NCBI GenBank assembly: GCA_022779365.1
Contig: JALFSI010000035.1
Location: 1-22,362 of the forward strand
Source of the DNA: CAG-170 sp022779365
GTDB lineage: Bacteria > Bacillota > Clostridia > Oscillospirales > Oscillospiraceae
Length of the DNA stretch: 22,362 nt
Direction of reading: 5' to 3'
Position numbers and translations under genes: made by a program. Shown in pieces: positions 16,141 through 22,362 of the stretch. The notes under the pieces are model-generated. The model made no database searches. It was not told the DNA's origin and saw nothing but the letters and a program-made list of their open reading frames with translations. The number at the start of each line of letters is the position of its first letter. The first letter of the stretch is position 1.

Positions 16141-17412
16141 TTACGACCGTCCGATCCAACCGGCGGAAAGCTGCCCGCCGGACACAGCATAGCACAGCTC
16201 CATGCGCGTGTCGTCTGCCAGCAGCACCGCCGCCTGCGCGGCGGGCAGCAGCGTGAGCGTCCCGTCAGTGAGCGTGTAGCCCGCGAGCACGGCGTCCACC
16301 GCCGTGATGCGCCCGGAGCTGATGGTCACGCTCGCGCCTGCGCCGGACGCTTGCAGCACCCGCGCGCCGGAGAGCACATAGTCAAATGTGCACACCGCGC
16401 CGGTGTCGGTGGGCGTATAGCCGGTGAGATACAGCCGCGCGTCGCTCTGCACGCCGGCGAGTAACTGCACCAAAAGCTCCCGCGCCACCCGGATCTGCCC
16501 GGCAGCGCCGCCGGGCGCGGGCAGGCGCGCGCGATCCTGACTGCGCAGGCGCAGCCGCCCATCGGCGGAAATTTGCAGCGTATAGTTCGTCTCGCTGAAA
16601 AACGTGTTGCCCGCGTCGTCGGTGTACGTCGCGTCGCCGTAGGGGTTAAAGCCCAGACGCGAGGCGAGCGCCGTGATGAAGCGGCTGTCGCACGGGTTCG
16701 TCAGCTCCGCGCCGCGCAGCGTGGGCGCGGCGGGGATGAGCGCCGCGCCGTCCAGATGGGCATACGGCCCACTCACAGTTTCAAACAAAAACTGGCTGCC
16801 GTCCGGGTGGTACGTCCCGGCGGCGTGCGTGATGGTCTCAGACGCGAGCTGTGTGTCGGCGACCAGCGCCGTCTCGCCCAGAAGATAGAGCTGCGCCGTC
16901 TCGCCGCGTGCGCTGAGCACATACAGCCACGCGCCATAGCCCGCGAACGCCCCCGCGTCCGCGCCCAGCCAAGACGCCACCGCGTCCGCCGGGAGCGCGC
17001 CGGGATAGACGAACGCGACGCTCTCGCCGTCGAGCGCCTCATACAGCCGCGCGCGCGTCGCCTGCTGCGGCGCGTCCGCCGTGTCGAGCGCCTGCGCAAG
17101 CAGACCGCCGAGCGCTTCATAGCCCTCGTCCAGCGCGGTAAAATCATACGCCAGCGTCGCGCGTCCGCCGCCGGTCATCACGCTGAGCTGCACCGGCTGC
17201 GCGGCGGGCGCGCTCGTCTCGTCCGCCTGCGCAAGCGGCGCGGACGCGCGCTCCATGCCGAGCACCTGCGCAAACGGCGATAAGATCGCCGCCAGCCACG
17301 GCGTCTGCGTGAGCGTGCGTGTGGGAAGCGCCAGGATCGTCAGCGCGAGGATGGCGAGCGCCAGCAGCGCGATCAGCAGACTTTTACACAATTCGACGAC
17401 TTTTTTCCGCAT
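16141..17412 (-). CDS. yycH: YycH-like regulator of the WalRK two-component system
   Basis: 423 residues. A single N-terminal membrane span (about 9-30) precedes a large extracellular region that is unusually rich in Ala, Gly and Thr. YycH contacts YycI and WalK in the membrane and modulates the kinase. The call rests on operon position directly after walK (30-bp gap), length close to family size and topology; clear sequence motifs are few. Its C-terminus ends in an AVSGGQLSAGWIG motif as expected for a secreted YycH domain. The alternative is an unrelated membrane-anchored protein. Confidence 0.7.
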   Translation of the reverse strand: MRKKVVELCKSLLIALLALAILALTILALPTRTLTQTPWLAAILSPFAQVLGMERASAPLAQADETSAPAAQPVQLSVMTGGGRATLAYDFTALDEGYEALGGLLAQALDTADAPQQATRARLYEALDGESVAFVYPGALPADAVASWLGADAGAFAGYGAWLYVLSARGETAQLYLLGETALVADTQLASETITHAAGTYHPDGSQFLFETVSGPYAHLDGAALIPAAPTLRGAELTNPCDSRFITALASRLGFNPYGDATYTDDAGNTFFSETNYTLQISADGRLRLRSQDRARLPAPGGAAGQIRVARELLVQLLAGVQSDARLYLTGYTPTDTGAVCTFDYVLSGARVLQASGAGASVTISSGRITAVDAVLAGYTLTDGTLTLLPAAQAAVLLADDTRMELCYAVSGGQLSAGWIGRS

Positions 17413-17442
17413 ACCGCGCCCCCTTTCCCGTAAGCTCCCAAT

Positions 17443-19188
17443 TTATTTTGCGATGGGCAGCGTTATTGTGACGTCCGTGCCCTCACCGTAGACCGATTCG
17501 ATGCGAATATCGCCCTTGTGCTCCTTGAGAATTTCGCGCGCGATCGACAGCCCCAGACCCGTGCCGCCCGACTCGCGCGAGCGCGCCTTATCCACGCGGT
17601 AAAACCGCTCAAACAGGCGCGGCAGGTCCTTTTCGGGGATGCCGATGCCGTTATCGGACACGCGCACAAAGACATTTTTGCCGCTTACCCCGGCGGTGAT
17701 CTGGATCTTGCCGCCGTCGGGCGTGTACTTGATGGCGTTGGAGACGATGTTCATGAGCACCTGCTCGATGCGCTCGCGGTCACCGTCCACCTCGGGGAGG
17801 TCGTCCGGGCAGCTTAGCGTGAGCGTGTGCCCGTGCGTCTGCTCGGCATTGAGCTTCGCCGCCTCGTACACACTGCGCACCGGGCGCGAGAACGGGAAGC
17901 GCGAGATGTTCATCTCCATCTTGCCGTAGTCGATCTTGCTGAGCGTCAGAAGGTCCTGCACGATGCGCGTCATGCGGTCGGCCTCGCCGATGATGACGCC
18001 CACGAACTGATTGCGCAGCTCCGGCGGCAGCTCGTCCCCGGCGGAGACGATCGTCTCGGCGTAGGATTTGATGTTGGTCAGCGGCGTGCGCAGCTCGTGC
18101 GACACATTCGCCACAAACTCCCGGCGCGACTGCTCGCTGCGCCGCTGCTCGGTCACGTCGTGGATGACCACCATCACGCCGCCCTGCTCCTGCCCGGAGG
18201 AAAACGGCGCCATGAACAGCTCCAGCTCACGCGAGCCGGCGGTCATCTGCGCCTCTAAATACTGCGGGCGGCGCAGCGTGAGCAGCTGCTCAAAATCCGC
18301 CTTGTCCGCGAATACCTCGTCAAAGCGCGTGGTGGGGTCAAGGCTGCGCGAGAGCATCTGCGTGGCGGCGGGGTTATAGTGGATGACCGTCCCGGCGGCG
18401 GAAAACGCCACCACGCCGTCGGTCATGTGCAGAAACAGCGTGGAGAGCTTGTTGCGCTCATTTTCCGCCTCCGAGAGCGTGTCCTGCAAGACCTGCGCCA
18501 TATAGTTGAAGTTTTTCGTCAGCGTGCCGATCTCATCGCGGCTCGTGACCTCCAGCTTCTGCGAAAAATCGCCCGCGGCGATCTCGCGCGTGCCGGTCGT
18601 GAGCGCGCGGATGGGCGTGATGAGAATTTGCGAGAGCAAAAACGACAGGATCAGGCAGATCACCAGCCCCAGCCCCAGCGCGCGCAGGATGATGCCCAGC
18701 ACCTCGCCCGTCAGCGCGTCCACGGTGGTCTTGGCGTCGAGAATGTAGACGATGTAGCTGCCGCTGTCTGATTCAATGGGCACGGCGAGGTCCATATAAT
18801 CGTTTGTGATGGAGCGCTCCTGCCCGACCTCGCCGTTCATCGCGGCGAGCAGGTTCGGCGTGACGTCCACGCTCGTGCGCTGGTCAGAGCCGCTGAGGAC
18901 CGTGCCCATGGGGCTGAGGACGTAGACATTGCGGTTTGCGATGTCGATGCCAAGCCCCGCCTGCGCCATGAGCAGCTCCTTCATGCGCTCCGGCGCGTCC
19001 GGCGACTGCTCCGGCAGCCTCTGGAGCTGCGCGATGAAGCTCTGCGAAAACGTCTGCTCCATCTGCACATAAAATTCCGAGATGTAGAAATTTCCGACGC
19101 CGTTCATTAAAAACGCGCCGATGACCGTCATGAGTGCCAGGATCAGGATGACCATGACCATGACCACCTTCATGCGAAGCGAGCGCAC
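17443..19188 (-). CDS. walK: Sensor histidine kinase WalK
   Basis: 581 residues with the full WalK layout: first membrane span about 7-29, extracellular sensor about 30-163, second span about 164-190, HAMP about 190-242, PAS about 246-345, HisKA with phosphoacceptor His364 in VSHELRTP, and an ATPase domain with N box (about 480-489), DNGIGIP (512-518) and GTGLGLS (542-548). It controls cell-wall hydrolase genes through WalR. The start is GTG at 19188, placed by AAAGGGGG 6 nt upstream; an ATG five codons later is too far from that site. It lies 26 bp after walR and is co-transcribed with yycH and yycI. Confidence 0.92.
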   Translation of the reverse strand: MRSLRMKVVMVMVILILALMTVIGAFLMNGVGNFYISEFYVQMEQTFSQSFIAQLQRLPEQSPDAPERMKELLMAQAGLGIDIANRNVYVLSPMGTVLSGSDQRTSVDVTPNLLAAMNGEVGQERSITNDYMDLAVPIESDSGSYIVYILDAKTTVDALTGEVLGIILRALGLGLVICLILSFLLSQILITPIRALTTGTREIAAGDFSQKLEVTSRDEIGTLTKNFNYMAQVLQDTLSEAENERNKLSTLFLHMTDGVVAFSAAGTVIHYNPAATQMLSRSLDPTTRFDEVFADKADFEQLLTLRRPQYLEAQMTAGSRELELFMAPFSSGQEQGGVMVVIHDVTEQRRSEQSRREFVANVSHELRTPLTNIKSYAETIVSAGDELPPELRNQFVGVIIGEADRMTRIVQDLLTLSKIDYGKMEMNISRFPFSRPVRSVYEAAKLNAEQTHGHTLTLSCPDDLPEVDGDRERIEQVLMNIVSNAIKYTPDGGKIQITAGVSGKNVFVRVSDNGIGIPEKDLPRLFERFYRVDKARSRESGGTGLGLSIAREILKEHKGDIRIESVYGEGTDVTITLPIAK

Positions 19189-19214
19189 ACCGCCAGCCCC
19201 CTTTCAAGCCAGAA

Positions 19215-19919
19215 TCAGCCTTCGGCAAAATAATAGCCAACGCCCCGCCGCGTGAGGATGTAGGCGGGCTTGCCGGGGTCGTCCTCGATCTTTTCGCGCA
19301 GACGGCGGACGGTCACGTCCACCGTGCGCATATCGCCAAAATAGTCGTAGTTCCAGACCTTGGTCATGAGGTCCTCCCGCGTAAATACCTTGCCCGGCTC
19401 GCGCATGAGACTGTGGAGAAGATCGTATTCCTTCTGCGTCAGCTCCACGGCAGCGCCGCTTTTCGTCACGGCGAACGTCGCGGGGTCGAGCGCCAGCGCG
19501 CCCGCGCGCAGCACGCGCCCGGCGGGGTTTTCCGTGTAGGTGAGCGCCCGGCGGCGGATGTTCGCCTTCACGCGCGCCAGCAGCTCCCGCATGGAAAACG
19601 GCTTTGTGATGTAGTCGTCCGCGCCGACCTCCAAGCCGAAGATCTTGTCCGGCTCTTCCTCGCGCGCGGTCAGCATGATGATCGGCGTGACCTTGCCCGC
19701 CTCGCGCAGCGTTTTGCAGATGTCAAAGCCGTTCATCTTCGGCAGCATGACGTCCAGCAGGATGAGGTCGGGGTCGCCGTGCATCGCCAGCTCCAGCCCC
19801 GCCTCGCCGTCCAGGGCCTCCAGCACACCATAGCCCTCGCGCTTGAGGTTAAATTTGAGAATTTCCACGATCGCGCGCTCGTCCTCCACGATCAGGACGG
19901 TTTTTTCCAAATTTTCCAT
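19215..19919 (-). CDS. walR: Response regulator WalR (OmpR/PhoB family)
   Basis: 234 residues. The receiver domain (about 7-118) has acidic residues VEDE at 11-14, phosphoacceptor Asp56 in LLDVMLP and the conserved Lys of TKPF. The C-terminal winged helix (about 135-232) ends in VDVTVRRLREKIEDDP and the GVGYYF signature. Phosphorylated WalR binds promoters of autolysin and wall-metabolism genes. The ATG follows AAGGAG. It begins 11 bp after the RsmF-type gene, so the two are probably in one transcript. Confidence 0.92.
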   Translation of the reverse strand: MENLEKTVLIVEDERAIVEILKFNLKREGYGVLEALDGEAGLELAMHGDPDLILLDVMLPKMNGFDICKTLREAGKVTPIIMLTAREEEPDKIFGLEVGADDYITKPFSMRELLARVKANIRRRALTYTENPAGRVLRAGALALDPATFAVTKSGAAVELTQKEYDLLHSLMREPGKVFTREDLMTKVWNYDYFGDMRTVDVTVRRLREKIEDDPGKPAYILTRRGVGYYFAEG

Positions 19920-19930
19920 ACAGATCTCCT

Positions 19931-21259
19931 TTATAAACGCCGCAGCGCCTTGGGATAGTGATTTTTGAGCTGCTGCCCGTCGCCCTTTGCCCAGCCGAGC
20001 GTGCAGCCTGCATAGTCTAGCAGCACCCAGCCGCGCAGCCCGCTTTCCAGCGTCTGCCCTGCGAGATAGCGCCGCGCCTGTTCGTCATTGAGCGACATCG
20101 ACTGCGTCGCGGCATTCAGCCACAGCGCCCAGGCGTGCGCCGGTAAAAAGCGCCCCTTGCGCGCCTGCCCCAGCTCCAGACCTGCGCGCAGCACCTTCAG
20201 CCCGCGCAGCTCCGGCAGCGCGTCCGGCACGAGCAGAACGCTCTCACCGAACGCGGCAAAATGCCCCTCCGGCAGCGCCGCGCCGACCTGTGCGCAAAAT
20301 TCCGTCAGCTCCTTCGGCGCACTCACCGCCGCCTCCGGCGGCAGCTCTGCTCCGGGCGCGTCGCCGCTTTTTTGCAGCACGGCGGCATAGTGCCCCTCGC
20401 CGCGCAGCTTATGCGGGAACAGACGGACGGTGTGCTCCAGCCCCGGCGCGGGGTCTGCGACCCACTCCGGGCGTCCGGGGCAGAACCACGGCGCGCCCAC
20501 CGGCAGGACCGAAAAGTCCGCGTGCGCGTGCAAAAACGCGCTGATCGTGCCCTCGTTTTCCTCCGGCGAGAACGTGCACGTCGAATACACCAGATGCCCG
20601 CCGGGGCGCAGCATCGCGGCAGAGGAGTGTAAAATTTCCTGCTGGCGGCGGCTGCACATACGCACTGTCTCCTCGCTCCAATCGGTCACGGCGGCGGCTT
20701 CCTTGCGGAACATCCCCTCGCCGGAGCACGGCGCGTCCACTAAGATACGGTCAAAAAAGCCCGCAAAGCGCTCCACCAGCCGCGCCGGATGCTCGCTGAG
20801 CACCAGTGCGTTCGCAATGCCCATGCGCTCGATGTTCCCCGCGAGGATCTTCGCGCGCTTGGGGTTAATTTCATTGCATACCAGCAGCCCGCGCCCCGCC
20901 ATCGCAGCGGCGAGCTGCGTCGATTTTCCGCCCGGCGCGGCGCACAGGTCGAGCACGCGCTCGCCCGGCTGCGCCCCCAGCAGCTCTGCCGGCGCCATCG
21001 CGCTCGGCTCTTGCAGGTAGTATGCGCCCGTGTCGTGCAGCGGCGAGAGCCCAGGGCGCGTCAGCGGGTCATAGTAGTGCCCGTCCCGCGCCCACGGCAC
21101 GTCGGTGAGATGAAAGTCCGCCAGCATCGCAGCAGGCGCGCGCTTGCGCGGATTTTCCCGCAGCCCCGGCGCGAGCGGGCGGTCGTAGGACGCCAGAAAC
21201 GCCTCAAATTCCGCCTCCAAAAGCCGCTCCATCTTCTCCGCGAATCCAATCGGCAGCAT
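19931..21259 (-). CDS. rsmF: RsmF-like rRNA (cytosine-C5) methyltransferase
   Basis: 442 residues, NOL1/NOP2/Sun family; it methylates cytosine C5 in ribosomal RNA using S-adenosylmethionine. The SAM motif is DLCAAPGGKS (104-113). The two active Cys are Cys178 (VDAPCSGEG) and Cys228 (STCTF). A C-terminal RsmF-type RNA-binding region follows. The ATG at 21259 is preferred over an upstream frame extension because AAGGAGG lies 7 nt before it. It has its own promoter at 21316-21344 and stands first in the walRK operon. The exact target base is not evident. Confidence 0.88.
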   Translation of the reverse strand: MLPIGFAEKMERLLEAEFEAFLASYDRPLAPGLRENPRKRAPAAMLADFHLTDVPWARDGHYYDPLTRPGLSPLHDTGAYYLQEPSAMAPAELLGAQPGERVLDLCAAPGGKSTQLAAAMAGRGLLVCNEINPKRAKILAGNIERMGIANALVLSEHPARLVERFAGFFDRILVDAPCSGEGMFRKEAAAVTDWSEETVRMCSRRQQEILHSSAAMLRPGGHLVYSTCTFSPEENEGTISAFLHAHADFSVLPVGAPWFCPGRPEWVADPAPGLEHTVRLFPHKLRGEGHYAAVLQKSGDAPGAELPPEAAVSAPKELTEFCAQVGAALPEGHFAAFGESVLLVPDALPELRGLKVLRAGLELGQARKGRFLPAHAWALWLNAATQSMSLNDEQARRYLAGQTLESGLRGWVLLDYAGCTLGWAKGDGQQLKNHYPKALRRL

Positions 21260-21315
21260 CCAACCGCCTCCTTCCCCCCGTGCGGGCAAACTCTCACATA
21301 ATAATAGTTAAACAT

Positions 21316-21344
21316 AGTATACAACATTTCCCCTAACCCCGCAA
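21316..21344 (-). promoter_or_regulatory. Probable promoter of the rsmF-walRK operon
   Basis: On the minus strand, -10 TATACT (21316-21321) and a weaker -35 TTGCGG (21339-21344) are 17 bp apart, about 55 bp before the ATG at 21259. Confidence 0.5.
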
Positions 21345-21370
21345 CCCGCAGCATCGGGCGGTATCAACAA

Positions 21371-21409
21371 AATAAGAAAAGCAGGCACACGGGCTTTCCG
21401 TGCGCCTGC
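21371..21409 (-). terminator. Intrinsic terminator after sigK 3' half
   Basis: On the minus strand GCAGGCGCACGG pairs with CCGTGTGCCTGC (21381-21392 and 21398-21409, one G-U pair), followed by TTTTCTTATT. It starts 6 bp after the sigK stop codon. Confidence 0.75.
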
Positions 21410-21415
21410 TTTGCC

Positions 21416-21781
21416 TTACCCCTCCTGCGCCTCCAGCGCCTGCTGGAGCGTGGCGAGGGCTTTTTTCTCGATGCGCGAGACATACGAGCGCGAGATGCCG
21501 AGCTGTGCGGCGATCTCACGCTGCGTTTTGGCGGGGCGGTCGCCCAGACCGTAGCGCAGCGCGATGACGGTGCGCTCGCGCGGCGTGAGCACGCGCTGCA
21601 TGACCTCGTAGAGCTTCGCGTGCAGCTCGCGCGCGCTCAGATCGTCGAACAGGTCCTCCTCTGAGCAGACCGTGTCCATGAGCGAGAGGGCGTTGCCGTC
21701 CTTGCCGGTCTCGATGTAGTCCGACAGCGACACGTCCGACGCCGTTTTCCGCTGCGCGCGAAAGTGCATGAGGATCTCATT
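21416..21781 (-). pseudogene. sigK: sigK, 3' half only (split sporulation sigma factor)
   Basis: 121 codons encoding only the C-terminal half of SigK, the late mother-cell sporulation sigma factor. The frame begins at NEILMHFRAQRKT, followed by DVSLSDYIETGKDGN and the region-4 helix-turn-helix KTQREIAAQLGISRSYVSRI. These match SigK (not SigE, which lacks the KTxxDVSL block). No sigma region 2 is present, so the fragment cannot recognise a -10 element alone. Upstream in the same frame the sequence changes from the expected CIE to RIA, and belongs to the recombinase in another frame. It is best read as an intact gene interrupted by an integrated element, not a decayed one. A gene finder would wrongly extend it to the ATG at 21868. 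Confidence 0.85.
21777..21781 (-). other. Putative crossover core (att site) of the sigK-interrupting element
   Basis: The minus strand reads AATGA, inside GCGAATGAGATCCTC. SigK-like codons start at this AAT, and everything on the other side is recombinase coding sequence. AATGA is the pentanucleotide reported as the crossover repeat of the Bacillus subtilis skin element (recalled knowledge). The partner copy should lie outside the window, at the far end of the element beside the sigK 5' half. Confidence 0.7.
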
Positions 21782-22362
21782 CGCTATCCTCTCCCAACGG
21801 ATACATAGGTTGGTCAATGGGCGGCAAATCCGCCTCTCCATCCTCCGCAAAGAGGTAAACATATGCATTTTTGCCGTCCCAGACCACCTTTTTGACGATG
21901 GTGCGCAGCAGGCGGCGCTTTTCCTCCAGCGTGGCAGAATCCACCGCGCTGGCGAAGGATTCGATCATTTCCTGATGGAAAGCGAACTCCTGATGGAGCA
22001 TCCGGCTCTGCTCGGTGAGCGCTTCCAGCTCGGCAAGGCGCATCTGCTGGGTCTCGCTCTCTCGATGCAGCTCGTCGATCTGCTCCATGACGTACTTAGC
22101 AGAGGTATCGCTGGCAACGGACAGGGACTCCACCAACCGTTTGATGCGCTCTTCCGTCTCGGCGTGTTTCTCCCGGAGCAGCGCGAGCTCTGCGTCGTAG
22201 CCCTCTTTGCTGCCGCTGATAACCTTCTTGGTCTGCGCCAGCAGCCGGGTAAGGGTCTCCTTGTCGGCGGACAGCTTGCGGATCTCCTCGATGATCTTGG
22301 CGTCCAGCGTGTTGCCGTTGCAGTTTTTCATAGAGCAGACCGTGCCGTGGCTGCGCTCCTTG
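21777..22362 (-). CDS. Large serine recombinase, C-terminal part (SpoIVCA-like), partial
   Basis: Partial: the frame is open through the right edge of the window, and the catalytic N-terminal domain is outside. Visible are the end of a zinc beta-ribbon (CSMKNCNG, with GTVC before it), a long coiled coil with many Glu, Arg and Leu, and the terminal EEKRRLLRTIVKKVVWDG block with a YVYLF strand. All are typical of large serine recombinases (PF13408 and the associated coiled-coil domain). Such enzymes integrate and excise prophages and skin-type elements. The stop codon TGA lies inside the AATGA core. The Met at 22331 is internal, not a start. Functional identity as the sigK-element recombinase is inferred from position. 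Confidence 0.85.
   Translation of the reverse strand, partial: KERSHGTVCSMKNCNGNTLDAKIIEEIRKLSADKETLTRLLAQTKKVISGSKEGYDAELALLREKHAETEERIKRLVESLSVASDTSAKYVMEQIDELHRESETQQMRLAELEALTEQSRMLHQEFAFHQEMIESFASAVDSATLEEKRRLLRTIVKKVVWDGKNAYVYLFAEDGEADLPPIDQPMYPLGEDSE

Noticed and set aside
21782..21868. N-terminal extension of the sigma-factor frame to an ATG at 21868
   Set aside because: These codons lie over recombinase sequence read in another frame and do not resemble SigK. The SigK match begins at the AATGA core.

Overview
The window reads as a chromosomal segment of a GC-rich, endospore-forming Bacillota, most likely a gut Oscillospirales/Clostridia-type bacterium. The evidence is a WalR/WalK-YycH-YycI operon, a Firmicute-type MurA, strong AGGAGG-like ribosome sites, and the 3' half of the mother-cell sporulation sigma factor gene sigK. 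The lineage is inferred from gene content only.

Region 1 (1-511) is a gene-free leader: a run of small hairpins, a strong intrinsic-terminator-like hairpin, one copy of a GC-rich palindromic repeat, AT-rich sequence without a clear feature, then a good sigma-A-type promoter for the first gene.

Region 2 (512-13530) looks like an uptake and metabolism locus for a sugar, amino sugar or cyclitol. It holds a PIG-L-type deacetylase, a convergent SDR dehydrogenase on the minus strand, a Gfo/Idh/MocA oxidoreductase, a second SDR, and a complete ribose/galactose-class ABC importer (double ATPase, two permeases, lipoprotein binding protein). These are followed by a cyclase-family hydrolase with altered metal residues, a second Gfo/Idh/MocA protein, a DegT/DnrJ/EryC1-type PLP aminotransferase and a class I/II aminotransferase. 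A substrate can be imported, deacylated, oxidised and transaminated by these proteins, but the substrate cannot be read from the sequence. Between the two aminotransferase genes lies an array of seven hairpins, followed by a hairpin that covers the second gene's ribosome site.

Region 3 (minus strand, 21259 down to 13753) is a cell-envelope block: an RsmF-like rRNA methyltransferase, walR, walK, yycH, yycI, then murA behind its own promoter. Hairpins and terminators at 13553-13740 separate it from the convergent metabolic locus.

Region 4 (21371-22362, minus strand) is the most striking part. Only the C-terminal half of SigK is present, beginning at Asn-Glu-Ile-Leu. It is joined directly to the 3' end of a large serine recombinase gene that runs off the right edge. 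The join falls at AATGA, the pentanucleotide used by the skin element of Bacillus subtilis to split sigK. The window therefore appears to end inside a skin-like element interrupting sigK, with the recombinase stop codon lying within the crossover core.
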